A stretch of 64,000 nucleotides of DNA from CAYNST01 sp964434105. Its GTDB lineage: Bacteria > Pseudomonadota > Gammaproteobacteria > Pseudomonadales > Cellvibrionaceae. Made by a program: the position numbers and the translations under genes. The notes under the pieces are model-generated. The model was given only the letters and a program-made list of their open reading frames with translations, had not been told where the DNA came from and did not search any database. Of the stretch, positions 47,980 to 56,698 are shown piece after piece. The stretch spans positions 62,001 through 126,000 of the forward strand of contig CAYSTJ010000004.1 of assembly GCA_964434105.1 (NCBI GenBank). The letters are read 5' to 3'. How positions within the stretch are numbered: the first letter of the stretch is position 1; each line of letters begins with the position of its first letter.

Positions 47980-48204
47980 GTAACTATTCAGCTCACGCCC
48001 CGATTTGCCCCTTAACCTACAAATAAAGCCGCGTTAAAAAAGTGTCACAAACCGTCGGAAACAGGTTTGAATGCCTGCCAGCCGGGCCGGAGGGCGGCGC
48101 GCAGGATGCGCGGCGTATTGACACGGGTAAACTCACATTTTTCGCCTTGCTCTGAACAAATCTGGACGCAATCTGAACAGTTACAACACGAGCTGAATCG
48201 TTAC
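47980..48204. mobile_element. MITE copy, 225 bp, with well-kept inverted ends
   Basis: Ends are GTAACTATTCAGCT and, inverted, GTAACGATTCAGCT, 13 of 14 identical. The interior contains CACATTTTTCGCCTTGCTC and CTGGACGCAAT, shared with the copies at 26315 and 41918. There is no coding potential. Flanking octamers match at only four positions. It lies immediately downstream of the CBM lipoprotein. Confidence 0.85.
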
Positions 48205-48331
48205 GATTAAAGGAAGTATTCGTGTTGGGCGACGACGGGCTGGTCTACAAAATACGGCGCTGCAATTAAAGGCGCAGGCGGTGCGCGCCGGTCAATTCCC
48301 CGTAGCGCATTCTGGATCGCCCGTATCCGGC

Positions 48332-49615
48332 TCAGGCACTGACGCAGCGGTTTCGTCCATTCCGTTTTGCCTGGTAGAGGGCGGCGTCGGCCCGTTCGAG
48401 TGCCCCATTAAAACTTTCTCCCGCCTGACATACGGCAACGCCGAAGCTTGCGGTTACCGCCAAAGTGCGGGCGACAAACTTCTCCCCGGCCACTGCCTGG
48501 CGCAGCTTTTCCGCTATACGCATCGCCTGTTCTGTTCCTTTAACATCCGTACATAACACTACAATCTCTTCACCGCCCCAGCGAATGGCGGCGTCGCTAT
48601 CACGCAGCAATCCCAGAATCCGTCTGGCCAGCTCCTGTAGCACCTGGTCACCGGCGCTGTGGCCATGGGTGTCGTTAATCTCCTTAAAGTGGTCAATGTC
48701 GAGCAGAATCACAGCGGTGCCTGCCAGGCCGCCGGTCTGGCGAAAGGTTTCGATCATGTCGACGGCGGCACGGCGATTAAAAAGCTGGGTGAGCGGGTCA
48801 AACATCGACAGGTGTCGCAACCGCGCCGATTCGGCATCCAGAAGGGTGACCTGATGACGCAGGCCCACCGCCTCAATGTGTCGTTGTCGCAGTTCCGCGG
48901 CCAGTCGCAGCTGTCTGCACAGCAACCACGAGAAAGCGAAGTAGAACAGCGAGCCCAACGCCCAGTAGGGGGCGACGACAGCACTCAACCAGCGCTGACT
49001 GAATTGAAAGTCAAATATCTCGAATTGGTGAAGCCCATACGGGATCGGGCTGAAAATATCAAAGCCGGCGATAAGGACATCGGAAAACTCCGGTTCGTAA
49101 TAGTCCTCTGCGTCCCGGTTATTGTCCTTCCACCAGTCCGGGACGGTGAAAGCAGAAAGTGGAATCCGGTATCGATACACTCCAGGTGTCAGCTCGGTGA
49201 AAACATTTTGATATTTCGCCGTGGCCGCCAGCGATTCCGGAGGCAATGCGTGACGCATAAAAATCCGCATTGTGTCGGCCGGGCCCCGATAGCCCAGCGT
49301 GAGATCGAGGCTGGCGTACCGGCTGAGATCTTCGCCCTGGGTTAATCCATCGCCCAGGTTAATGTTGATTCCACAAAAACGTGCGGGCAGGTTCTCTCCA
49401 AAGAGGCAGGCGAACTGATCGTAGTTGGGGCCGGTCCAGCCATGGGCGGTGAACCCCGTGGGGTCTGCGGTGAAATATATGGTATATGGACGGTCGAGTG
49501 CGTCCAGTGTACGTTCTGCCGTGAGAGCCCATCCCGTGAGTATCAGCCACAATGCCGCCGCGCCGGCAGCTGCGGTTTTGGGCTTCAGGTTTAAACGGGC
49601 AAACCAGTCCTTCAT
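48332..49615 (-). CDS. Membrane diguanylate cyclase with carbohydrate-binding-like periplasmic domain
   Basis: 427 residues. Membrane segments near 15-33 and 212-235 bracket a periplasmic domain whose strands (YASLDLTLGYRGPADTMRIFMRH, GVYRYRIPLSAFTVPDWW, DVLIAGFDIFSP) resemble CIA30/CBM11-type jelly rolls. A short coiled coil leads to the GGDEF domain (about 268-425) with GGEEI as the active-site loop; the last position is I rather than F, so activity is likely but not certain. It may sense sugars or wall fragments and raise c-di-GMP. The CBM lipoprotein gene is its neighbour. Confidence 0.83.
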   Translation of the reverse strand: MKDWFARLNLKPKTAAAGAAALWLILTGWALTAERTLDALDRPYTIYFTADPTGFTAHGWTGPNYDQFACLFGENLPARFCGININLGDGLTQGEDLSRYASLDLTLGYRGPADTMRIFMRHALPPESLAATAKYQNVFTELTPGVYRYRIPLSAFTVPDWWKDNNRDAEDYYEPEFSDVLIAGFDIFSPIPYGLHQFEIFDFQFSQRWLSAVVAPYWALGSLFYFAFSWLLCRQLRLAAELRQRHIEAVGLRHQVTLLDAESARLRHLSMFDPLTQLFNRRAAVDMIETFRQTGGLAGTAVILLDIDHFKEINDTHGHSAGDQVLQELARRILGLLRDSDAAIRWGGEEIVVLCTDVKGTEQAMRIAEKLRQAVAGEKFVARTLAVTASFGVAVCQAGESFNGALERADAALYQAKRNGRNRCVSA

Positions 49616-49784
49616 TTGAGACTACCCGAGCGTCTGCTCTCCGGTGCCAGACGGATATTCCAAATTACTGAATTAAATCGCATAGGCATATTCACAAACG
49701 CATGCTTTGAGTTTGCATTAAGCGTAGCAGAGGGCGCCTGCAGGCGGGAGGAAACATCAAAATGAATGTTGGGCGGGAGGACGC

Positions 49785-50069
49785 CTGCGCGTTATCAACA
49801 ACGCAACGTCCACCACGCGGGCAGCCAATAGTACCGACGTCAGCGTGAGTAGGGCACCGGTCAGCCAAAGCAACGCGCAGTTCAACCTGGCCGATGCCAT
49901 CAGCATTGCCAGCATCAGCCACCTTGACGACAGCCGCTCCAGCTGGGGCCTGCTCGGCGGCTACGAACGCAATCCTTGGCTGGCCATCGAAGGCGGCTAT
50001 CGGGACCGGGGCGAAGTGCAAGTACAGATCAATGCCACCATCTCCGACGCGGTGGCGCTATGTAGTTGA
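49785..50069 (+). pseudogene. Remnant of an OmpA-like outer membrane beta-barrel gene
   Basis: This frame encodes LADAISIASISHLDD, then SWGLLGGYERNPWLAIEGGY and RDRGEVQVQINAT, the pattern of OmpA-type barrel strands, and stops at 50069. There is no proper start, signal peptide or C-terminal domain. It is probably a fragment of a decayed gene in the 576-base stretch 49616-50191, where nothing else was recognised. Confidence 0.35.
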
Positions 50070-50191
50070 GAAAGCATTCAACCGGTCTGAATCCATGGAT
50101 GTTAACGGCTCTGAATCCTGGTAAACCAATTCCCCAGTGTTACCTTACTTCAAACGATTATAGGAATGCTGTCTCTTATGCACGAAGTGCA

Positions 50192-50536
50192 TCAAAACCT
50201 ATCTGCAAAGTCGGTTGCGGACGTGCTTTTTCCGATCTCGTGAATATCCCGCCAATCAACTTCAAACATTTCCCCCGGACCAACATCCATCAAGACGTAA
50301 AAGGGCTGGGAGGGCAGCGTAAAGTCAAAGCGGGATTGCTTGCTCAGTTGACCGGTCGCCAATATTTGACCGTTGTAGGTGATAACCTTCATGGAAACAC
50401 CGGCAGCCTCGGAGCCATCGTGGTAACCGCCTTCACACTGGACTTTTTGTCCCTCGAGTTCGCACCGGCAGACCGGGGTATGCGCCCAGGTCGCCACAAC
50501 AGTAAACAGAGCCAAAATAAAAATGATGAATTTCAT
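50192..50536 (-). CDS. Small periplasmic protein of the iron-uptake cluster
   Basis: 114 residues from the ATG at 50536, which overlaps the upstream DUF3325-type stop as ATGA. The signal peptide ends AHT (residue about 20). Cysteines in CRCELEGQKVQCEGGYHDGS and a beta-sandwich-like pattern (KVITYNGQILATGQL, FTLPSQPFYVLMD) are visible. I do not recognise the family. Its position at the end of the PepSY operon suggests a role in metal handling. Confidence 0.6.
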   Translation of the reverse strand: MKFIIFILALFTVVATWAHTPVCRCELEGQKVQCEGGYHDGSEAAGVSMKVITYNGQILATGQLSKQSRFDFTLPSQPFYVLMDVGPGEMFEVDWRDIHEIGKSTSATDFADRF

Positions 50537-51345
50537 GAACGTTCTCGAAGGAATGTTGAGAGGGCTGGCGACAATTGCCGGATATCGAAGGCTTGCTGAT
50601 AAATTTCTCCGTCGTTGCCTTCGACTGTTAGCCAAATGTCGTCATCCAGGTTGGCTGCTGCCGGTACTGGAATCTCCACGGATTTTTCACGGCCGCGCCC
50701 TTTGAAACCGTTTCCTGCGGCCCGCAACAAATGGGGCTCGCGTATCTTCAGGTAGGCCATCCGAATATTTGCATCGCAACCGTCGCAAAAACGGATCACA
50801 AAGGTTTTAAGGGGAATATCCATCGCCACCAATTCGGGCGATTTGCGATCCTTTTCCGCAAGTGTGAATGACCACGGGCCGATTTTTCCGGTGACTGCAT
50901 CTTCTCTTAACAGCGGCTTCTGCGAGCTGCTGAGCAGTTGCCATGCAAACGCAGTCAGAGGAGCCAGCAATAGAATGGCTGCCAGGCCGGTAAACCGGTG
51001 TGATGCGTTGGCACTTGCGGCATACGTGGTCTCCGGGGCAGCTGTTGGCTGGCGAGATTGCATCCTGATTTTGGATGGAGCGCCTCCCGACGCTAAAAAA
51101 AATACCAGCGCAAGCCCGGCAACTGTCAGCCATCCAAGCCACGTCACTATGCCGATACTGTAAGTCCATCCACCAAGGCCGAGTATCAGAGCCATCGTTA
51201 AAAGTGACCATCCGGTAACGCGCAGCATGTTGATTCTGGATTTGGACAGGGCGGTGCTCTTTACCGGTTGGTAGTGGCGGGGCATGGCCAGAGCCCCAAA
51301 GCCCAGCAAGCTCACTATAAAGACGGTGATATGTATCAAGGTCAT
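50533..51345 (-). CDS. DUF3325-type membrane protein with extra C-terminal periplasmic domain
   Basis: 270 residues from the ATG at 51345. The N-terminal 95 residues have three membrane segments in the DUF3325 pattern (LIHITVFIVSLLGFGALAMPRH, LRVTGWSLLTMALIL). DUF3325 proteins normally stop there. Here a fourth segment (about 125-145) and a roughly 120-residue periplasmic domain with CDGC follow (AMDIPLKTFVIRFCDGC, ANLDDDIWLTVEGND). It overlaps neighbours on both sides by 4 bases. Part of an iron-linked operon; function unknown. Confidence 0.65.
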   Translation of the reverse strand: MTLIHITVFIVSLLGFGALAMPRHYQPVKSTALSKSRINMLRVTGWSLLTMALILGLGGWTYSIGIVTWLGWLTVAGLALVFFLASGGAPSKIRMQSRQPTAAPETTYAASANASHRFTGLAAILLLAPLTAFAWQLLSSSQKPLLREDAVTGKIGPWSFTLAEKDRKSPELVAMDIPLKTFVIRFCDGCDANIRMAYLKIREPHLLRAAGNGFKGRGREKSVEIPVPAAANLDDDIWLTVEGNDGEIYQQAFDIRQLSPALSTFLRERS

Positions 51346-51638
51346 ACGCCAACGCCCAACAGCAACCAGCTCAAACTGCTGCAAATGGCTACTGCACCAA
51401 CCAGACTGAGCCAGATCGTGCGCAGACTTTTAGTGGCAATGATCCAGATAATAACCAATGCGTACACGGCGAAGCTCACCAGGGTGGAGGCCGCCACCGC
51501 TTCGGCTTTTGGCAGAGGCCAGATCAGTGCCAGCAGCACGGTGGCGGAAGCTGTCAGTGCATAGCCACCGACGATGGCCGCCAAAAGGCGGGCTACCATC
51601 AGCCAGCGGTAGCGGACGCTCTTGGTCATTGATGTCAT
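51342..51638 (-). CDS. DUF3649 small membrane protein
   Basis: 98 residues with three hydrophobic segments (13-38, 50-70, 77-97). The pattern RWLMVARLLAAIVGGYALTAS with YALVIIWIIA matches DUF3649, a family found next to PepSY and DUF3325 proteins by siderophore receptors. The ATG overlaps the PepSY stop. Likely accessory to inner-membrane iron reduction or uptake. Confidence 0.75.
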   Translation of the reverse strand: MTSMTKSVRYRWLMVARLLAAIVGGYALTASATVLLALIWPLPKAEAVAASTLVSFAVYALVIIWIIATKSLRTIWLSLVGAVAICSSLSWLLLGVGV

Positions 51639-53257
51639 TACACCGCCTCCCTGACCAGCAGAGTCTCATGGGAAGCCGCTAGCCGGGTCGCTTTTTTCAG
51701 CCAGAGGCGTTTGACTTTTATTGCCATATAAGCGAACGCAAGACCCACGGCGAAGGCGGTCAGATCAAAGCCCGCCAACACCCAATCACCGGCGGGTAGT
51801 GTTGCACCGAGATGTTTGTCAGTGGTTAAGGCGTTGACCACGGGCAATAAAGCAAAGGCTGCGGCGGTCAGCCACAGCAACTCCACCCAGGCTTTACGGA
51901 TGTCCCGGAAGAAGGCGTAGATCAGTGCCTCGCCCCATACCAGAAACAGAAAATTGGCTTCCCACGCGGCACGGTCTGCGATATCTATCGGCAGTAGACG
52001 GTTGGCCCAAAAATAGGCCGCCACCCCCGCGGGCAGACCGGCAATAGTCGCGGCATTTAACGCTTCCACGAGGCGGTGACCGAAACCACTGCCCGACGTG
52101 CGGTGGTTTTTGCGGCGTTTGACTGTCCAAAGAATCAGTCCGGTGCCAATCATGCCGCAGCCCGACAAACCTGCGATAAAATAAAGCCAGCGTAGCCATG
52201 GCTCGGCGAAGCGCCCTTCGTGTAGAGATAGCAACGTCTGGTGCGTTCGGACGGTTGCGTTGTAGTCTGGCTCAGGCGGGAGTGGGGCGCCGGTATGGGC
52301 GTGAAAGCTGAGGGTGTGACCTTGATACCAACGGAGTTTGTCTCCCATTACCCGGCCAATTTCCACTCGGGGCTCCTCGCCGCCATCATGCTGGATGAAC
52401 ACGGAACGCAATTGTGAATCCGCTCCCCAGCTCGCCTGGGCTTTGGTTATCATATCGGCTATCGATGCGGTGGGCCGTGTAATGGCTTGGTGGCTGTGGT
52501 CGCCGTACAGTTCGTCAAAATAAGTCTCCCTGGCGCGATCACTTGCCCCATACAGTGACGTGACGCCAGCTGGCATATAATCAATGTAAAAGAATACCAA
52601 ACCGCTGTAGGTGATCATCAGAAAGAATGGTAGAGCCATCACGCTGATCACGTTGTGGGCGTCCAGCCAGGAACGCTGACCTTTTCCTGGGCGGAAAGTA
52701 AAGAAGTCTCTGAAGATCTTTTTGTGGGTGATGACACCCGAGACAATGGCCAGCAGCATTAACATGGTGCAAATACCAACGATACGGAAAGCAATGGGGT
52801 AATCAATGTAATGCAGTGCGTAGTGCATGCGGTAGAGCAGGCGGCCCCCGCCGGTTTCCCGGGGTTCCACTTCGTGACGCAACTCGCCGGTGGCGGGGTC
52901 GAGTGTTTCACGGCCTCGCACACCATGCTCGTGCCCTTCAAGGGGCATTGTTTCCCACTCGATGGCGAAGTCTTCCCAGCCCCGGGTGGACTGAGACTGG
53001 TGCGGCAGTATGATGTTCCAGTACTCGGCATTGGGTGCTACCTGCTCCAGCCGGTCCATGGCCATCAGTGCCAGCATGCCGTTGTCAAAGGTAAATGTCG
53101 CCCCCGTTAAGGGCCGCTCCGGCTCCATCCAGCGGGTGATCTCATAGGTAAAATAGCCGGTGGTGCCGGTGACGAATACAAAGAACAGCACCCAGCCGAC
53201 CACCAGGCCGGACCAGGTGTGCAGCCAGGCCATGCTCTGGCGGAATCCCTCTTTCAT
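51638..53257 (-). CDS. PepSY-associated membrane protein (PiuB-like)
   Basis: 539 residues from the ATG at 53257 (a start 20 codons earlier has a poorer leader). Membrane segments near 12-35, 130-150, 180-205 and 330-350 and further ones at the C-terminus; PepSY repeats lie in the periplasmic loops. LHTWSGLVVGWVLFFVFVTG is the typical first segment, and LSLHEGRF recurs late. PiuB/FoxB-type proteins are thought to reduce or release iron from siderophores. First gene of PepSY-DUF3649-DUF3325-small protein. Confidence 0.85.
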   Translation of the reverse strand: MKEGFRQSMAWLHTWSGLVVGWVLFFVFVTGTTGYFTYEITRWMEPERPLTGATFTFDNGMLALMAMDRLEQVAPNAEYWNIILPHQSQSTRGWEDFAIEWETMPLEGHEHGVRGRETLDPATGELRHEVEPRETGGGRLLYRMHYALHYIDYPIAFRIVGICTMLMLLAIVSGVITHKKIFRDFFTFRPGKGQRSWLDAHNVISVMALPFFLMITYSGLVFFYIDYMPAGVTSLYGASDRARETYFDELYGDHSHQAITRPTASIADMITKAQASWGADSQLRSVFIQHDGGEEPRVEIGRVMGDKLRWYQGHTLSFHAHTGAPLPPEPDYNATVRTHQTLLSLHEGRFAEPWLRWLYFIAGLSGCGMIGTGLILWTVKRRKNHRTSGSGFGHRLVEALNAATIAGLPAGVAAYFWANRLLPIDIADRAAWEANFLFLVWGEALIYAFFRDIRKAWVELLWLTAAAFALLPVVNALTTDKHLGATLPAGDWVLAGFDLTAFAVGLAFAYMAIKVKRLWLKKATRLAASHETLLVREAV

Positions 53258-53347
53258 CAGCTTTGTTGATCCTCGTATCGATAAGTGCTGGTCGTAATCG
53301 GACCGTGTAGCCGTCATGACATAAAAAACGGGCGTACTTTCGTTGCT

Positions 53348-53425
53348 TCATGGAGTTACTTCATGTAGTTACTTCATGGAGTAACTTCATGTAGTTACGC
53401 TATGGAGTTACGTCATGTAGTTACA
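53348..53425. repeat. Six 13-bp tandem repeats (three 26-bp units)
   Basis: Alternating TCATGGAGTTACT and TCATGTAGTTACT units, with a few changes in the last copies, occupy the PepSY leader region. The unit length is not a multiple of a codon, and no spacers exist. It may change promoter-to-gene distance by slippage. The surrounding spacer to 53591 holds no gene. Confidence 0.9.
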
Positions 53426-53591
53426 TCAGTTCGATACCACAGTGTTTTGAATTGAGCATCTGGCCGGGTCGGAATGCCTTTCTCCTTGCTTTTCTTACCA
53501 ACGAATGGGCGGGAAAGACATGCAACACAATCCAATGCAATTGATTGATATTCGACACCCGCCGTCCGTGTGCCGTTATCATGTGTCTGAA

Positions 53592-55994
53592 TCACCATTG
53601 CCCTTGAAACGAAAGCGCCCACGAGCGAGGTTCCCCCCAGTATATTCGGCCATAACCGGAATCAATGGCATTGGCGTAATACGCTTCATCCAGCAGGTTG
53701 TGGATATTTAGCGCAACGGTCAGTTGTGGGTTGAGTTGATATTTGCCAAAGACGCCGACCAACGTTCGCGCATCCTGTGTCATTCCCCACTGCCCGTAGG
53801 TTTTGCTGCTGACATCAATGCTGCCCCCGAAGCGCCAATCGTAGCCCGTTGGGGCATAGCTGCCGGATAGCTTGGTGATGTGGACGGTGTCCTCGTTATC
53901 ATCCTTCTCGTATCGTGTGAAGCCGGCCATGACCTGCACCGCGTCAGTGAGCTGCCCTGACAGGCCCAGATCAAAGCCTTTAGTGGTCGTTTCTCCCTTC
54001 GCCGCATAACACCAGCCGCCGCAGGCGTTATTCGCGTTGTGGGGAATGCTGGAAATCAGTTCAGCTTCGTTGTCTTTAACAATATTGAAAATAGCCAGCG
54101 AGGCGTTTAGCTTCCCTTTGTAAAACTCCCCTTTGATTCCTGCTTCGTAATTGGCACCGAGTTCCGGTTCCAGCGTATTCCCGTTAGTGTCCCTTACGGT
54201 TTGTGGATTAAAAATATTGGAATAGCTGACATAGGCCGATGCCCAGCTACCCAGATCGTAGATCAGCCCGAAATAGGGGGTGGTTTCCGCATTCTCATCG
54301 CGAACAGTGTCGTTGTACTCATAGTGATACCAACTGACGCGACTGCCGATTATGGCGTTGAGTGAATGGGTTAAATCAAAATGTCCCGCCGCATAACCAC
54401 CGTATTGTTCCGTCACCAAATCGCTGATGGTGGTGTCAAGGACGATTTCGGGGCGGGGTACACTTGTTTGCGGGTTAAAGGTATAGAGATTGGTGGCATA
54501 GTCGGTGCCATCGCCACTTCTTCCATTCCATATTTGTTCGGTCCAGTTGCCGCCAATCACAACCTCGTGACCGCGTCCAAACAGCGCGACCGGACCACTC
54601 AAAAAGAACTCAACGTCGTCGCTGGTTTCCTGGTTGTACTGCCCCCAGCGGGAGAATACGGCATCGCCAGTGGTCGAATCGAAACTGGACAGGGTGCCGA
54701 ACAGCCAGTCGGCTTCGGATTTTAATTGTGACCCCTGCAGGGTCAATTGCCAGCCAGCAGACAGTTTCTGTTCCAGCCGGATTTTGTAAGTGGTGGCATA
54801 TTTGTTCCACTGATTCCACGCCGGTGCCAGAAAAGTTGACTGATTCCAATTTAGGTCCTGGCCGTCATTGTCTACAGGCAATCCACTTCGATCGGTAACA
54901 TTGTCGTAAATATCCTGCTTCTGGATGCTGACTGACGCCAATGTGCTGTCAGTCAGATCGGCATCCACAACGGCGTAGAACACTTTTTTCTTTTCTTTTT
55001 CGTAATTGCGAAATGATTTCCCGGCGTTATCTACCGCTACAACGCGCCCGCGCAAACCGCCCTCCGAGGTGAGCGGGCCTGAGATATCAGCGACTATGCG
55101 CTGCGCATCCCATGAGCCGACACTGATACTGGAGGAAGCTTGAAGGGTATCGGTAGGCCGCTTATACACCATGTTAATGACACCGCCAGGCTGCCCCGCA
55201 CCATTCATTAAGCCGGTCGCGCCCAGCAATACTTCGGTGCGGTCAATCAGCGCACTGTCCGGGCCAGCAACAACGCCACCGTCAATGCCGGAGGTAGACG
55301 GCAAACCGTCATACTGGATTGCCATGGCGTAACTCCTGGCGGTATAGCTGCGTCGATCACCGTCGGTGTGACCTGTACTGACGCCTGGAACAAGCATTAA
55401 AACATCTTCCATGTCCTGCATTGCAAAATCATCCATCATCTGATGGGTGACCGAATTAACGATTTGCGGCGTTTGCCTGGGCGTGAGTTTAAGTTTTGTG
55501 GCGGTACTGGTTTCAGCCAGCGTGTAGGAACGGGTTGCCTCGGTTGAGGCATTGGGCACAGAGCTGGAAATTTTTACTGATGGCAATGCTATGGCATTCG
55601 TGGATATTTTGCGCAAGGTAAAGTTACCACGTCCCTCATTGAGCAACTGAAATTCGGTGTTGGCAAGCAATGTCGAAAATCCCTCGGCTACGGTGTAACT
55701 GCCTTGTAACCCGTCACTTTGCAATCCCGCCAGCATCGGCGGGTGGAAGGACAATTGCACACCTGCGGTAACGGCAAATTGGGCCAGTACATCACTGAGC
55801 TTGCCCGCTGGAATAGAAAATTGTCGCTGAACGGCAGCCTCCTGAGCATGGGCCGTGTGGGGGACAGCAACGGCAACGCCGCCAATACCGACCAGAGCAA
55901 GAACCGTCGCCACCGTCAGCATCCTGGACCTGGTGTGATATTGATGAGCTGGCGATAGTTTCAGGTCCCGTCGGGAATGTGTTGTTAACTGCAT
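53592..55994 (-). CDS. TonB-dependent siderophore receptor with STN signalling domain
   Basis: 800 residues from the ATG at 55994; an ATG 12 codons earlier (56030) is possible. Signal peptide to about residue 50 (HAQ), STN domain (RQFSIPAGKLSDVLAQFAVTAGV) to about 120, plug with QIVNSVTHQMMDDF, RTEVLLGATGLMNGAGQPGGVINMV, and a 22-strand barrel ending in Trp (FQGQW). STN domains speak to FecR-type anti-sigma factors, but none is adjacent. Fur-like site upstream suggests iron repression. Substrate: a ferric siderophore, type unknown. Confidence 0.92.
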   Translation of the reverse strand: MQLTTHSRRDLKLSPAHQYHTRSRMLTVATVLALVGIGGVAVAVPHTAHAQEAAVQRQFSIPAGKLSDVLAQFAVTAGVQLSFHPPMLAGLQSDGLQGSYTVAEGFSTLLANTEFQLLNEGRGNFTLRKISTNAIALPSVKISSSVPNASTEATRSYTLAETSTATKLKLTPRQTPQIVNSVTHQMMDDFAMQDMEDVLMLVPGVSTGHTDGDRRSYTARSYAMAIQYDGLPSTSGIDGGVVAGPDSALIDRTEVLLGATGLMNGAGQPGGVINMVYKRPTDTLQASSSISVGSWDAQRIVADISGPLTSEGGLRGRVVAVDNAGKSFRNYEKEKKKVFYAVVDADLTDSTLASVSIQKQDIYDNVTDRSGLPVDNDGQDLNWNQSTFLAPAWNQWNKYATTYKIRLEQKLSAGWQLTLQGSQLKSEADWLFGTLSSFDSTTGDAVFSRWGQYNQETSDDVEFFLSGPVALFGRGHEVVIGGNWTEQIWNGRSGDGTDYATNLYTFNPQTSVPRPEIVLDTTISDLVTEQYGGYAAGHFDLTHSLNAIIGSRVSWYHYEYNDTVRDENAETTPYFGLIYDLGSWASAYVSYSNIFNPQTVRDTNGNTLEPELGANYEAGIKGEFYKGKLNASLAIFNIVKDNEAELISSIPHNANNACGGWCYAAKGETTTKGFDLGLSGQLTDAVQVMAGFTRYEKDDNEDTVHITKLSGSYAPTGYDWRFGGSIDVSSKTYGQWGMTQDARTLVGVFGKYQLNPQLTVALNIHNLLDEAYYANAIDSGYGRIYWGEPRSWALSFQGQW

Positions 55995-56069
55995 GGTTTT
56001 TCTCGTTGCGATGGTTGGATTAACGGGCATTACTCATAGGCGTCTCTCTGAGACGCAGTGAGAGGAAAA

Positions 56070-56095
56070 AGTCGGGACACCAGGTGAATAGTTAC
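56070..56095. repeat. Eroded end of the GTAAC-ended MITE family
   Basis: TGAATAGTTAC is identical to the element end, followed by CG as at 42130, and TCGGG sits at the same offset as in complete copies. The rest is missing. It lies in the leader of the siderophore receptor gene. Confidence 0.4.
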
Positions 56096-56166
56096 CGAGT
56101 TGGCTGGATCTCCGCTTGCGCGATTCAACATACCGGGCGGCAGTTTATACGAAAATAAATGATACT

Positions 56167-56185
56167 GATAATGATTCGCATTCTA
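56167..56185 (-). promoter_or_regulatory. Fur-box-like site upstream of the siderophore receptor
   Basis: GATAATGATTCGCATTCTA agrees with the 19-base Fur consensus at 14 positions by eye, and further TGATA/AATGAT hexamers overlap its left side. It lies about 170 bases before the receptor start, and the adjacent genes are iron related. Confidence 0.65.
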
Positions 56186-56698
56186 TAGCATGAGAATGGA
56201 TTAGTGCAAATTCAATCATTGGCGGCAAGTAAGCACTCTGTCACAGATTTTGACGCTCCAGAGCGAGATATGCACAGACGGCGCGCTTAGGCGCCCGTGA
56301 CAGGCGTTCTGTGTACGTAGTTTTGTGTTTGCTATGGCGCACAAGGGCGCATATGCCGTAGCTACCTCGGTTGCAGAGGTTGTGTCTTTATAATGCGGAA
56401 TAATGTATGTGCTGCGGATGTGGCGCGGGCGCGGGCGATTTCCTCCCGATGGGATGCGCAAAGGGAGGTAAAGGAAACGTTGTGGATCTGTTGCCGTGGC
56501 GCGGCTTAAGCCGTTTTTACCGGGCACTGGGGTTCGCGCCTGCTGGTCGCTAAAATCTGGCTGGCGTCACACTATATCGCTAATTATTTGTCGGTTTGAA
56601 AGCCGTCTGATAACTTGGTTTGCTCGGCAAGTAATATTGCAAATTTACGTTTTCGAGGCAGGCCAGCGGCTGCTTTGCGCAAACCAATCTGAGGCAGC
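56186..56698. other. 513-base stretch without a recognised gene
   Basis: Lies between the divergent siderophore receptor and GH43 genes. One minus-strand open frame (56216-56527) has no ribosome site or family resemblance and is not called. No operator matching the LacI palindromes downstream was seen. Confidence 0.45.

Noticed and set aside
47972..48212. 8-bp target duplication for the MITE copies at 47980 and 41918
   Set aside because: The flanking octamers agree at only 4 of 8 positions in each case, as expected by chance or after decay.
53348..53425. CRISPR array
   Set aside because: Units are contiguous 13-mers without spacers, and no cas genes are present. The same holds for 6153-6220.
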